NCBI RefSeq assembly: GCF_002385225.1
Contig: NZ_DGDC01000023.1
Location: 1 to 64,000 of the forward strand
DNA from: Psychrobacter sp. UBA3962
GTDB lineage: Bacteria; Pseudomonadota; Gammaproteobacteria; Pseudomonadales; Moraxellaceae
Direction of reading: 5' to 3'
DNA length: 64,000 nucleotides
Shown: positions 45,701-57,676 of the stretch, piece by piece
Position numbering within the stretch: the stretch's first letter is position 1
Layout of the letters: each line of letters starts with the position of its first letter
Program-made: the position numbers and the translations under genes
The notes under the pieces: generated by a model
Told to the model about the DNA's origin: nothing
Seen by the model: the letters and a program-made list of their open reading frames with translations, nothing else
The model's database searches: none

Positions 45701-47203
45701 TTAAGTCACACTAATTTCAGCAAAACTGCCATCTGGCATCTCTTCTACGATTACCCCTGAAGGCTCTTTTAATAAGAATAGAGCTACGAATCCAACTACT
45801 GCCGTAGCGGCAATAACCATAAAGAACACTTGATAAGACACTAAGCTTAAAACCGTTAAATAGACCACAGAGCCTACGTTGCCATAAGCACCGGTCATGC
45901 CAGCGAACTGACCGGTCATACTGCGTTTAATCAAGGGAATAACCGCGAATACTGCGCCCTCACCTGCTTGCACGAAGAATGAACAAAACATAGTAATAAG
46001 CAATGCCAAAGCGATCGGCCAAGTCGAGTCAACCATTCCCATTAAGAAGTAACCAATGGCCAGACCTGCTGTCAAAATAAGTAGCGTGCTTTTACGACCA
46101 AAACGATCACTTAACCAACCGCCACCTGGACGAGACATTAAGTTCATAAAGGCATACGAGGATGCTAATAGACCCGCAGCAACCACAGATATTTCAAAAG
46201 TTTCTAGATAAAAAAGCGGTAACATTGACACCACGGCCAGCTCAGAACCAAAGGTAGCAAAATATAAAATGTTTAACACACCGACTTGTTTGAAATCATA
46301 ACGCTGTGCTTCTGGTACTTCTGTGGTAAATACTTCTTTGTTAAATCGATAGCTACTCACAAACTCATAAACATACAGTAGCGCTAAGCCAATATAGATA
46401 AAGTTTACCGCTGTCTGACTTAACAAACTAACACCAGTGGGTGATAGCTTCCAAGCCAGTAGCGCCAAGGCTAAATACATAGGAAGTTTGAAAACCATCA
46501 TTAACCAGAAATCACCTTTAGAGGTTACCCCCATCGCACCAGACTTCTTAGGTTTAAAATAAGTTGAGCCCTTAGGTGTATCGCGAACAAATTTGTAAAA
46601 TAAAATACTGTATAGACCCATAACGACGCCTGAAGTCGCACAAGCATAGCGCCAGCCTTCATCCCCACCGAACCAAGCCGCAAAGCCAATCGCCAGTGTT
46701 GGTAATAGCATGGCTGCTGCTGCTGAACCGAAGTTACCCCAACCGCCATAGATGCCTTCTGCAGCGCCTAATTCGCTAGCAGGAAACCAGTCACTGATTA
46801 AACGGATACCTACCACGAAGCCTGCCCCAACGAAGCCTAAAATGAAACGTGATAAGGCAAGGGTTGTATAGTCTTGGGCAAACGCGAACGTAAAACAGGG
46901 AATTACTCCGAGCGCTAAAATACAGGTATAGACTATTCGTGGTCCAAACTTATCGGTTAGCATCCCGATAATAACGCGAGCAGGAATGGTTAAAGCCACG
47001 TTTAGGATAAGTAAGGTTTTAACTTGTTGCTTGGTTAAATCCAGAGTTTCTCCAATAGCGGAAAGAAAAGGGGCATGGTTAAACCAAACGAAAAAGGTAA
47101 GGAAAAAGGCCATCCACCCTAAATGTAGGATTTTATTTTTACCAGCAAAAGATAAGACATTGAGCTTATCTTTTGTGGGTGGTACGGGGGTTGCAGACGA
47201 CAT
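45701..47203 (-). CDS. NarK/NasA-type MFS nitrate/nitrite transporter
   Basis: Imports nitrate for assimilation. The 500-residue protein has 12 or so hydrophobic helices, the MFS loop GMLTDKFGPR, and both nitrate-signature helices: EGIYGGWGNFGSAAAAMLLP in the first half and GMTGAYGNVGSVVYL in the second. AAGGAAG lies 7 nt before the ATG. First gene of the minus-strand nitrate unit, read from a sigma-54 promoter. Confidence 0.94.
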   Translation of the reverse strand: MSSATPVPPTKDKLNVLSFAGKNKILHLGWMAFFLTFFVWFNHAPFLSAIGETLDLTKQQVKTLLILNVALTIPARVIIGMLTDKFGPRIVYTCILALGVIPCFTFAFAQDYTTLALSRFILGFVGAGFVVGIRLISDWFPASELGAAEGIYGGWGNFGSAAAAMLLPTLAIGFAAWFGGDEGWRYACATSGVVMGLYSILFYKFVRDTPKGSTYFKPKKSGAMGVTSKGDFWLMMVFKLPMYLALALLAWKLSPTGVSLLSQTAVNFIYIGLALLYVYEFVSSYRFNKEVFTTEVPEAQRYDFKQVGVLNILYFATFGSELAVVSMLPLFYLETFEISVVAAGLLASSYAFMNLMSRPGGGWLSDRFGRKSTLLILTAGLAIGYFLMGMVDSTWPIALALLITMFCSFFVQAGEGAVFAVIPLIKRSMTGQFAGMTGAYGNVGSVVYLTVLSLVSYQVFFMVIAATAVVGFVALFLLKEPSGVIVEEMPDGSFAEISVT

Positions 47204-47329
47204 ACTTGCTTCCTTTTATGAAATAAATTGTCTGTGTCTCCAAATAAAAACAGACTTATTTACATTAAATTAGACCTTAAAATATAAGAAAAATAAAATA
47301 TAACTTAATGTTTACTTAATAAGGTCGTT

Positions 47330-47344
47330 GCAAGCTACGTGCCA
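47330..47344 (-). promoter_or_regulatory. Sigma-54 promoter of the narK-nas unit
   Basis: On the minus strand TGGCACGTAGCTTGC: TGGCAC, five bases, TTGC, a full match to the -24/-12 consensus with GG and GC 12 bp apart. Start of transcription would be near 47318, leaving a leader of about 115 nt before narK. Confidence 0.8.
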
Positions 47345-47724
47345 TGTATTTGTTATTTAGATAAATTTTATAGTTAGCTATTTGTTTTATCGTTAACTCT
47401 TTAAAGAAGATTTAGTACTTTGCCCTGAAATAGCCCTTATATGACAATTTAATTTTATTAAGCACCAAATTAACGCCTTTCATAAAAAAATATCTAATTC
47501 TCTATTAAGCCATTGCTTCCTTTTATGAGAGAAAATTTAGGATGTTTAATGCTGTCCAATACAGAAAATACAAACATTTACCATGAATGCTTATTAGCTA
47601 TATAAGCTCATTGGCTGCCTTTCCCTGTAGGGTTGGGTTAATTATTTCTGTGTTGTTGTTTGATCAAACCTATTCTTTTTACTTATTGTTTTAAAAAGAA
47701 TCCTTTAAAAATAATATGTGATGC

Positions 47725-47740
47725 TTGGCATGATTATTGA
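47725..47740 (+). promoter_or_regulatory. Sigma-54-like promoter of nirBD
   Basis: TTGGCATGATTATTGA has the right spacing, with GG at -24, but GA instead of GC at -12. It lies about 87 nt before the nirB ATG. Confidence 0.45.
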
Positions 47741-47826
47741 ATGTATTACGGTAGGCACTAAGTAGTCAGCGCTTTTAAAGGGCCCTTCCCTAGCCTGCTA
47801 CCTGACACCCATCTAAAGGAATAATC

Positions 47827-50463
47827 ATGAGTAAGGCAGATATGAATAAAACAAACAGTAAAGATAAAGCCAATTTAATAGTGGTTGGTAATGGCATGGT
47901 TGGTCATCATTTTGTAGAGAAAGCAATTGAACTTGGCTTAAATGAAAAATATGACATTCATGTCTTTGCTGAAGAAGACCGCCCCGCTTATGACCGTGTC
48001 TATTTATCGAGCTACTTTGAGCACAAAGATGCTAGCAAACTAAACTTGGTGGACATGGCTCACTATGATGCCAAAGGCATTAAGCTTCATCTTAATAAAC
48101 GAATCGTTGACATTAACAGTGACACTCACAGCATCACTGTGGAAGGCGGAGAAAGTATCTCCTACGAGAAGTTGGTGTTGGCAACTGGCTCTTACCCTTT
48201 CGTCCCACCTATCGAAGGTGGCAATCACTCACATTGCCACGTGTACCGCACTATCGCCGACTTAGATGACATTCTTACCACAGCAAACAAACCCAACGTT
48301 AAAAAGGGCGTGGTTGTCGGCGGTGGTCTATTGGGGTTAGAAGCCGCCAAAGCTTTGGTTACTTTAGGTCTTGAAACTTATGTGGTCGAATTTGCACCTC
48401 AGCTTATGGGAGTCCAACTAGACCCAGCTGGCGGAGAGATTCTAAAGAAAAAAATCGAAGCGTTGGGCGTAACCGTACTGACTGGTAAAAACACTCAAGA
48501 AATTATTCATAATCGTAGCGTTTCCTTAAACCATGACATCCATCAAAAAGATGTCCAAGATGAGGTACATCTCGATAAAGGCACCTTCTTAACTATGAAG
48601 TTCACTGATGATACGGAGCTTGATACAGACCTTATTTTGTTTAGTGCCGGCATCCGTCCGCAAGATGCCATAATGAAAAACAACCCTGAGTGCGGTGTTA
48701 CCTTGGGCGGCCGCGGTGGTATTTTAATCAATGATTTTTGCCAAACCAATAATGAAGATATTTACGCTATCGGTGAGTGTGCGGTTTGGGACAACAAAAT
48801 CTTTGGCCTAGTAGCGCCTGGATATACTATGGCCAGTATCTGTGCCGCTCAAATAGCGGGTGATACTGAGCAAACTTTTACCGGTGCTGATATGAGCACC
48901 AAGCTTAAACTTATGGGCGTCGATGTCGGTAGTATCGGTGATGCTCACGGCAAAACTGAAGGCAGTTTAAGTTATGTCTATCAGAATCCTAACGAAGGGA
49001 TTTATAAAAAGCTGGTCACTAGTAGTGATAATAAAAAACTATTGGGCGCTGTCATGGTCGGTGATACCGAAGACTACAATAATTTATTGCAGTTGTTTTT
49101 AAACGATATTGACTTGCCTGCTCATCCCGAAAGCCTAATATTACCCAATGTTGAAAAGCCGTCTATGGGCGTTGATAACCTTCCTGATACAGCCACCATC
49201 TGCTCTTGCTTTAACGTTACCAAGGGCGCTATTTGTGGCGCGGTCAATGAGGGTGCTTATTCAATTGCTGATGTTAAAAGTGGTACTAAGGCCGGTACCG
49301 GCTGTGGCGGCTGTGCTCCCATGGTGAAAGATGTCTTGGCGCATCAGCTTACCGAGCTAGGTTTTGAGGTCAATAATGATCTGTGTGAGCATTTTGCTTA
49401 TTCTCGTCAAGAGCTTTATAGCTTAGTAAGAGTACAAGGTATTAAAACCTTTGATGAGCTATTAGCTGAGCATGGTAGCGGCCGTGGCTGTGAGATATGC
49501 AAGCCTGCTGTGGCCTCTATCTTATCGTCATGTTGGAACGATTATGTACTAAAGACAGAGCTTGCTCCACTGCAAGAGACCAACGATTATTACTTAGGCA
49601 ATATCCAGAAAGATGGTACCTACTCAGTTGTGCCCCGTGTGGCTGGTGGTGAGATTACCGCTGATAAACTTATTGTATTGGGTCAGGTCGCTAAAGATTT
49701 TAATCTTTATACCAAAATAACTGGTGGACAGCGTGTGGACTTATTTGGGGCACGATTAGAGCAATTACCCGATATTTGGGAGCGTTTGGTCGAGGCAGGT
49801 TTCGAAACCGGTCATGCGTATGGTAAATCTCTACGCACTGTAAAATCTTGTGTGGGTAATAATTGGTGCCGCTATGGCGTAGAAGACAGCATGGGGCTTG
49901 CCATCAGACTTGAGGACCGTTATAAAGGCGTGCGCTCACCGCATAAGATTAAGATGGGAGTTTCAGGTTGTACCCGTGAATGTGCTGAAGCTCAGTCCAA
50001 AGATTTCGGTATTATTGCCACTGAAAATGGCTGGAACCTTTATGTGGCCGGTAACGGCGGTATGGTGCCTCGTCATGGCGAGCTGTTTGCCACAGATCTC
50101 AATACCGATACCTTAATTCAGTACATTGACCGTATTACCATGTTCTATATCAAGACTGCCGATAAGTTACAGCGCACCTCAAAGTGGCGTGAAAGCTTAG
50201 ATGGTGGCTTAGATTATCTAAAACAGGTCATTATTGACGACAGCTTAGGCATTGTCAAAGAATTAGAAGAGCAAATGCAGTTATTGGTTGATAATTATGT
50301 TTGCGAGTGGAAAGCCACCATTACTGACAAAGAGAAGCTAAAACGTTTCCGTCATTTCGTTAACAGTGAGTTGGCTGATGACAACGTGGTGTTTGTGACT
50401 GAACGTGAGCAAATTCGTCCTGCTACTGAAACCGAAAAACAGGTGTTAGAAATGATAGTTTAG
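47827..50463 (+). CDS. nirB: Assimilatory nitrite reductase, large subunit
   Basis: Reduces nitrite to ammonium with NADH, six electrons, through FAD, Fe-S and siroheme in the cytoplasm. The 878-residue protein has FAD motif VVGNGMVGHHFVEK, AYDRVYLSSYF, NAD motif VVGGGLLGLEAA, BFD-like [2Fe-2S] site CSCFNVTKGAI...GTGCGGC, and siroheme/[4Fe-4S] cysteines in KSCVGNNWCRYG and GCTRECAEAQSKDFG. AAAGGA precedes the ATG. Transcribed away from narK with nirD 46 nt downstream. Confidence 0.97.
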   Translation: MSKADMNKTNSKDKANLIVVGNGMVGHHFVEKAIELGLNEKYDIHVFAEEDRPAYDRVYLSSYFEHKDASKLNLVDMAHYDAKGIKLHLNKRIVDINSDTHSITVEGGESISYEKLVLATGSYPFVPPIEGGNHSHCHVYRTIADLDDILTTANKPNVKKGVVVGGGLLGLEAAKALVTLGLETYVVEFAPQLMGVQLDPAGGEILKKKIEALGVTVLTGKNTQEIIHNRSVSLNHDIHQKDVQDEVHLDKGTFLTMKFTDDTELDTDLILFSAGIRPQDAIMKNNPECGVTLGGRGGILINDFCQTNNEDIYAIGECAVWDNKIFGLVAPGYTMASICAAQIAGDTEQTFTGADMSTKLKLMGVDVGSIGDAHGKTEGSLSYVYQNPNEGIYKKLVTSSDNKKLLGAVMVGDTEDYNNLLQLFLNDIDLPAHPESLILPNVEKPSMGVDNLPDTATICSCFNVTKGAICGAVNEGAYSIADVKSGTKAGTGCGGCAPMVKDVLAHQLTELGFEVNNDLCEHFAYSRQELYSLVRVQGIKTFDELLAEHGSGRGCEICKPAVASILSSCWNDYVLKTELAPLQETNDYYLGNIQKDGTYSVVPRVAGGEITADKLIVLGQVAKDFNLYTKITGGQRVDLFGARLEQLPDIWERLVEAGFETGHAYGKSLRTVKSCVGNNWCRYGVEDSMGLAIRLEDRYKGVRSPHKIKMGVSGCTRECAEAQSKDFGIIATENGWNLYVAGNGGMVPRHGELFATDLNTDTLIQYIDRITMFYIKTADKLQRTSKWRESLDGGLDYLKQVIIDDSLGIVKELEEQMQLLVDNYVCEWKATITDKEKLKRFRHFVNSELADDNVVFVTEREQIRPATETEKQVLEMIV

Positions 50464-50509
50464 CGTTACCTAACTCCTATTTCATAATCACTGACACAAG
50501 GAAAGTCTT

Positions 50510-50887
50510 ATGACCACTCAATTAATTTGTAAACTTAACGATATCATCCCAGAAGGGGGCGTTTGTGCCCTGATAGAGGGCAAACAAGTGGCTGTTTTTC
50601 GTACCAAAGATGACCAACTCTTCGCAATTGATAACTTTGATCCTTTTAGTAACGCCAATGTCTTATCGCGCGGTCTAATTGGGGGCACCCATATCAAGAC
50701 TGAATTGCAAGATGGTAGCGTTAAGGAGCAAGAAGTTATCTATATTGCCTCCCCTATTTACAAGCAGCGATTTGACCTAGCAACGGGTCACTGCTTAGAT
50801 GATGACACGGTTAAACTGGATTGCTATGACGTGAACTTAGAAGGAGATAAAGTTATAGTCAGCCTGAAAGATGCAATAGCAGCTTAA
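50510..50887 (+). CDS. nirD: Nitrite reductase, small subunit
   Basis: Rieske-fold partner of NirB. The 125-residue protein has GVCALIEGKQVAVFR, IDNFDPFSNANVLSRG and SPIYKQRFDLATGHCLDD. The C-x-H cluster ligands of true Rieske proteins are absent, as usual for NirD. AAGGAAAG precedes the ATG. Ends the nirBD unit at a terminator. Confidence 0.95.
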   Translation: MTTQLICKLNDIIPEGGVCALIEGKQVAVFRTKDDQLFAIDNFDPFSNANVLSRGLIGGTHIKTELQDGSVKEQEVIYIASPIYKQRFDLATGHCLDDDTVKLDCYDVNLEGDKVIVSLKDAIAA

Positions 50888-50931
50888 GCCCTTTGTTGAA
50901 GCGATTAAAAAACACACGCTACATAAAGTTT

Positions 50932-50970
50932 TAAAAAAAAAGCACTCGAGAATTATCTTGAGTGCTTTTT
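50932..50970 (+). terminator. Intrinsic terminator of nirBD
   Basis: AAAGCACTC-AGA / TCT-GAGTGCTTT with one mismatch, A run before and TTTTT after; can serve the convergent gene too. Confidence 0.88.
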
Positions 50971-51020
50971 AGCTGTCTTAAGTGATTTTTATAATTGAAC
51001 TTAGCAGTTAACTGAGTATA

Positions 51021-51512
51021 TCAGTTTTGAGTTTGGCTTATAGGCACAATACGCTCGTGCTGACCGTCACCCAATAAAGACTGACTGCCTATCCCTTCAG
51101 GATTTATTTCAAGATAAGCGGTCATCTGAGCCACTACTTCTTGATCTCCTTCAGATAAAATACGCTGTTTAATCGCTTCAACAGGGGGTACAGGTAAGTT
51201 CTTCAATAAAGACAATAACTGACTGCTCTGACCTTTAGTAACCACCAATTCAATTAGCTGGCGAGCATCAACAGGCAAATCTGCTGTTGACTGAGCCATA
51301 AGTGCTAAATGATAGGCGCCATGAGTGTCTTCATCCATCATTACCCGTTGCTCAATGGCTTTATAAGTCTCACTGGTTGCTCCCCCTGCCACACTTAGTA
51401 AGTGGATACACTTGAGAGAAGAATGCACCTCGTTATCAGCAATGGCTTTTATTTTTTCTGATTGTTCTTCTAATAATTTGCGTCTTTGAACTAACTTGTC
51501 ATCTGAAGTCAT
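51021..51512 (-). CDS. Unrecognised helical-repeat-like protein
   Basis: 163 residues, no signal peptide or membrane helix. I do not recognise the family. After a charged helix (1-30) the sequence looks like three degenerate units of roughly 33-40 residues: SLKCIHLLSVAGGATSETY..., ...PVDARQLIELVVTKGQS..., and PPVEAIKQRILSEGDQEVV..., each with a P/D turn followed by two helices, as in ARM- or TPR-like solenoids. A polar tail ends it. Converges on nirD; own unit. The repeat reading is by eye only. Confidence 0.6.
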   Translation of the reverse strand: MTSDDKLVQRRKLLEEQSEKIKAIADNEVHSSLKCIHLLSVAGGATSETYKAIEQRVMMDEDTHGAYHLALMAQSTADLPVDARQLIELVVTKGQSSQLLSLLKNLPVPPVEAIKQRILSEGDQEVVAQMTAYLEINPEGIGSQSLLGDGQHERIVPISQTQN

Positions 51513-51854
51513 ATTTTATTCCTAAATTTTCTAAAAACGGGCTATTGCTGACTCTAATTAAAAATCATGTTCTCAATATCTTTAAGTCTATTGGCTAGTA
51601 GCTTAAACCTATTAAAAACAACTGCCCGTCTTTAGCGTATGCCCAAAGTATACTTATTAAATAGTTTTTACTTAACAGATATATGGCGATTATTATGGAT
51701 TTATAAAGCGCTGAAATACAAAAACATAACATGCCTGCAGGTCGGCAACTAAACACTAAAAAAGCCCCAGATGTTTTCTGAGGCTTTTTTAGTGTTTGAC
51801 TTACTTTTTAGCACTATTCTTTTTAGGGCAATGTTTTTAGTACTATTTTATCAA
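51513..51854. other. Gene-free interval before grxD
   Basis: 342 bp. It holds the grxD terminator and the presumed promoter of the upstream minus-strand gene, plus CCTGCAGG at 51733-51740. No ORF or RNA is convincing. Confidence 0.5.
51751..51797 (-). terminator. Long intrinsic terminator of grxD
   Basis: 16-bp arms AAACACTAAAAAAGCC and GGCTTTTTTAGTGTTT, extended by CAGA/TCTG after one mismatch. Confidence 0.85.
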
Positions 51855-52187
51855 TTAGGCTGGGCTGTGCTCTTCAACCAAAGGCTTAAGCTCACCTGAT
51901 TGATACATCTCAAGGATAATATCAGATCCGCCCATTAACTCACCATTGATCCATAACTGTGGGAAAGTTGGCCAGTTTGCAATCTTCGGTAAGGTAGCGC
52001 GAATTTCAGGGTTCTCTAAAATATTAACGAAAGCAAATGGACGACCAATTTGAGTCAATACTTCAATAGCCTTTGCAGAGAAACCACACTGTGGGAATTG
52101 CGGTGTGCCTTTCATATAAAGAAGTACTGGGTTTTCTTTAATTTGGTTACGGATTAGGGTTTCGATATCTTGATTTTGATCTGTCAT
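51855..52187 (-). CDS. grxD: Monothiol glutaredoxin (Grx4 type)
   Basis: CGFS glutaredoxin that binds and hands on [2Fe-2S] clusters with BolA-type partners. The 110-residue protein has YMKGTPQFPQCGFSAKA (Cys about 34), TFPQLWINGELMGGSDII and the C-terminal GELKPLVEE. Full length for the single-domain class. Own terminator. Confidence 0.96.
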   Translation of the reverse strand: MTDQNQDIETLIRNQIKENPVLLYMKGTPQFPQCGFSAKAIEVLTQIGRPFAFVNILENPEIRATLPKIANWPTFPQLWINGELMGGSDIILEMYQSGELKPLVEEHSPA

Positions 52188-52312
52188 AATAAATCCTTAT
52201 TGGAAGACACGTGTAAAACTTCAGTTAAAGAAGCAGGGAGAATGAAAGTAACGTTAAATTATTAATGGGGATGGTAACAAATAATGCAACAAAAATGCAT
52301 GTTCAACACAGA

Positions 52313-52825
52313 TTATTGTTTGCTCACGAGAACCACAGCACTGCATAAAATACCTTCTTGACGACCGGTAAAGCCCAACTTCTCAGTAGTAGTCGCTTTA
52401 ACACTAATGTTTTCAACATCAGTGGCCAGGTCTTGGGCAATATTAGTACGCATCGCTAGGTTGTGTTTGGCTAACTTGGGACGTTCACAAGCCACAGTAA
52501 TGTCAGCATTAATCAGCTTATAACCCTTTTGCTGAACTAAATCATAGACATGACGCAATAGAACTCGTGAATCTAGACCTTCATTGGCATCATCGGTATC
52601 AGGGAAATGCTGGCCAATATCACCCAAAGCCAAAGCTCCCAATAAAGCATCAGCTAGAGCATGTAATACCACATCGCCATCAGAATGCGCCAATAAGCTA
52701 TGGCTATGCTCAATCTGCACCCCTGCCAATGTCACAAACTGTTGAGCAGCACTATCTTGGTTTCCACTCTCTGACGACTTGTCATAAAAGGCATGTACGT
52801 CAATACCTTGTCCAATTCTTATCAT
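52313..52825 (-). CDS. ispF: 2-C-methyl-D-erythritol 2,4-cyclodiphosphate synthase
   Basis: MEP pathway enzyme for isoprenoids. The 170-residue protein has GQGIDVHAF (metal D and H), [35 protein letters not shown], and [17 protein letters not shown], all classic. A short insert after VHAF (about 13-25) is unusual. Divergent from mnmA, 54 nt apart. No ispD is fused or adjacent. Confidence 0.96.
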   Translation of the reverse strand: MIRIGQGIDVHAFYDKSSESGNQDSAAQQFVTLAGVQIEHSHSLLAHSDGDVVLHALADALLGALALGDIGQHFPDTDDANEGLDSRVLLRHVYDLVQQKGYKLINADITVACERPKLAKHNLAMRTNIAQDLATDVENISVKATTTEKLGFTGRQEGILCSAVVLVSKQ

Positions 52826-52852
52826 TATTAGCCTATCAGTGTTATAATTTAG

Positions 52853-54091
<1,239 letters not shown>

Positions 54092-54211
54092 GCCTTTTGC
54101 TACAACCTGCCTTTACGCCATATTTATGAGCGATAACTTGCTATAATTAGCTTCAGTAATTGTAAAATGCTTACCTCACTAGGCATTACATTGACATTAG
54201 GTATTATATTA

Positions 54212-54231
54212 AAGGGAACCTAGGTTCCCTT
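54212..54231. repeat. 20-bp perfect palindrome between mnmA and purB
   Basis: AAGGGAACCTAGGTTCCCTT, no loop, 120 nt after mnmA and 82 nt before purB. Possible operator or weak terminator; only ACTTTATTT follows. Confidence 0.6.
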
Positions 54232-54304
54232 ACTTTATTTAATTTGCTGTAAACGTTTAAACTTCGTTTTTTAATAATCTCGTTTCATTAACCCACTGAG
54301 TTGA

Positions 54305-55723
<1,419 letters not shown>

Positions 55724-55765
55724 TCATTGCTTTAAACTTAAAGCCATTTGATGTTAGAGAAACAA

Positions 55766-55796
55766 AAAAACCCTGCTTTTATAAGCAGGGTTTTTA
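55766..55796 (+). terminator. Intrinsic terminator of purB
   Basis: AAAAACCCTGCTT / AAGCAGGGTTTTT, 4-nt loop. Confidence 0.93.
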
Positions 55797-55902
55797 TAAT
55801 TATGAAGGCAATATCTTATTTGGCTGAAGCTAAAGGGGCTATGTGAACTGGTTCAACTGCTACTTAATTCAGTTAGCATCAAACCAATAAGACTAAAAAA
55901 TC

Positions 55903-56091
55903 TTAATCTTTTTTATCATCCTTATCGTCATCACCACCAGGTATAATAGCTTTACCCACGGCTACAGTGCCTTTAACTACGCCTTTGGTGGTTTTATAGG
56001 CTACTTTAACAGGCACAGTAACCAATTTGTGTACGCAACCTTGTATCATGATACTGCTAATGATAATGGTTAATAGCGTTAATTTTTTCAT
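55903..56091 (-). CDS. Small lipoprotein of the NF038104 type
   Basis: 62 residues. MKKLTLLTIIISSIMIQGC is a lipoprotein signal (cleavage before Cys 19), followed by VHKLVTVPVKVAYKTTKGVVKGTVAVGKAIIP and an acid/lysine tail DDDKDDKKD. This layout is recurrent in Moraxellaceae small lipoproteins of unknown function. AGGAAAG lies close before the ATG. Confidence 0.8.
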   Translation of the reverse strand: MKKLTLLTIIISSIMIQGCVHKLVTVPVKVAYKTTKGVVKGTVAVGKAIIPGGDDDKDDKKD

Positions 56092-56259
56092 AACTTTCCT
56101 AGAAATTATATAGACTCATTTAAGCAACGATAATAAAGCATTAAAATAGCATACTAAAGCTAGATTTTATATTATTTCCCTACTCTAACCTTAACAACAA
56201 ATGAAATAGCTGACCGAATAAATGGTCAACAAAACTGATTTAACCACCCTGGATTATTT

Positions 56260-57456
56260 ATGATACCCCTTGATTTTTGTTTACCTGACAATATTACCGC
56301 AGAACAGTTCTTAGCTGAGTACTGGCAAAAAAAACCGCTGCTTATCAAGCAAGGCTTACCTCAATTAAAAGATATGTTTGAACCAGAAGATATCTTGGGA
56401 TTAAGTCTGGATGAGGCCGCCACCTCTCGGCTGATTACCCAAAATAAAACCGAAACTGGCGAGCAGTGGCAATTACAACAAAGCCCGTTAACCGAAGAGA
56501 TGTTCGCTAATTTGCCTGAGCAGTGGACCGTATTGGTTCAGAACTTAGAGCAATGGTCGCCTGAACTCGGTCAGCTATGGAATGCCTTTAACTTTATTCC
56601 GCAGTGGCAACGAGATGACATCATGGTGTCTTATGCCCCCAAAGGCGGCTCTGTGGGCAAGCATTACGACGAGTATGATGTGTTTTTAGCACAAGGCTTT
56701 GGCCACAGACGTTGGCAACTTGGCAAATATTGCAATGAAAACACCGAATTTATTGAAAATCAGCCTATTCGTATTTTCGATGATATGGGAGAGGTAATTT
56801 TTGATGAGGTATTGGAGCCCGGTGATGTACTGTATGTCCCGCCTAAGCTTTCTCATTATGGTGTGGCACAAGATGATTGCTTAACCTTCTCTTTTGGCTT
56901 TAGACGCCCAAATTTAATGCAAGTTTTAGACAGCTTAGTCGATGCAGCAACCAGTGAACCTTCACTGTTTACGCCACTACTATTAGATCAGCCCTTACAA
57001 GCCCCCGGAAAGCTGAATCAACACAGTATCTCACAGATAAAACAGCAACTGCTTGAACTACTGCAGTCCGATCAAGGTGAGGCTCTGGTCGCAGAAGCTG
57101 TCAGTGAAGTGGTCAGTAAACGCCAGTATGAGCTTTTAGTCCCCGAAGATAGCCTTGAGGCAGAAGAATTACAACAAGCCTTATCAGAGGGAGCCATAAT
57201 AAGAACCGATTACAGCAGCCGCCTAATTTATACTGAAGTTGATGATCAGCTAATAGTTTATGCTAACGGTCAGCCTTTAGCCGATATTAGTGACTCTGAA
57301 GCAGAGCTGTTAAAGCGCCTAGCAGATGCTGACAGCCTAACCTACGAAGATTTTTTAGCAGCGAAACTATCTACTGAGACTGTTATGAGCTGGCTTGAGA
57401 ACAGTTGGGTTTGGTTAGACTTTGGATCAGAGCTTGAGTCAGACTTCGAAAGTTAA
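56260..57456 (+). CDS. roxA: Ribosomal protein L16 arginine hydroxylase (RoxA/YcfD type)
   Basis: JmjC-cupin 2-oxoglutarate/Fe(II) oxygenase acting on ribosomal protein uL16. The 398-residue protein has FLAEYWQKKPLLIKQ, the iron ligands in SVGKHYDEYDVFLAQ (H-x-D) and the distal histidine in YVPPKLSHYGVA, then a C-terminal winged-helix part. Length fits the family. Single gene. Confidence 0.92.
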   Translation: MIPLDFCLPDNITAEQFLAEYWQKKPLLIKQGLPQLKDMFEPEDILGLSLDEAATSRLITQNKTETGEQWQLQQSPLTEEMFANLPEQWTVLVQNLEQWSPELGQLWNAFNFIPQWQRDDIMVSYAPKGGSVGKHYDEYDVFLAQGFGHRRWQLGKYCNENTEFIENQPIRIFDDMGEVIFDEVLEPGDVLYVPPKLSHYGVAQDDCLTFSFGFRRPNLMQVLDSLVDAATSEPSLFTPLLLDQPLQAPGKLNQHSISQIKQQLLELLQSDQGEALVAEAVSEVVSKRQYELLVPEDSLEAEELQQALSEGAIIRTDYSSRLIYTEVDDQLIVYANGQPLADISDSEAELLKRLADADSLTYEDFLAAKLSTETVMSWLENSWVWLDFGSELESDFES

Positions 57457-57676
57457 GCGCTATATTTACATTAGCGACATATTTTAGGGTCCATTCAGGG
57501 ATTTATTAACGTCACCTCTTTATTAGTTTACATTTGTACACACACTTTACTTTATTTGCTTTTATAATGAAATGGTGAGTAATCAATCATGCACTTTGAT
57601 ATTGGGTTATTGGGTTAATAAGCTATTAGCCTATTTTCACAATAATACAGGGAGTGCTCTAATAAGGAGAATTACC

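Larger units (their letters stand above)
47204..47826. other. Divergent regulatory region of the nitrate genes
   Basis: 623 bp between narK and nirB. It holds a sigma-54 promoter toward narK, a weaker one toward nirB, a palindrome GTTTGATCAAAC (47658-47669) resembling an FNR/CRP-type half-site pair, a GCACCA half-site of NtrC type at 47462-47467, and two copies of TTGCTTCCTTTTATGA (47206-47221, 47513-47528). No gene is seen. Confidence 0.65.

Noticed and set aside
47658..47669. GTTTGATCAAAC as a true FNR site
   Set aside because: It has TTGAT/ATCAA halves fused without the 4-nt gap of the FNR consensus, so I list it only as a palindrome.
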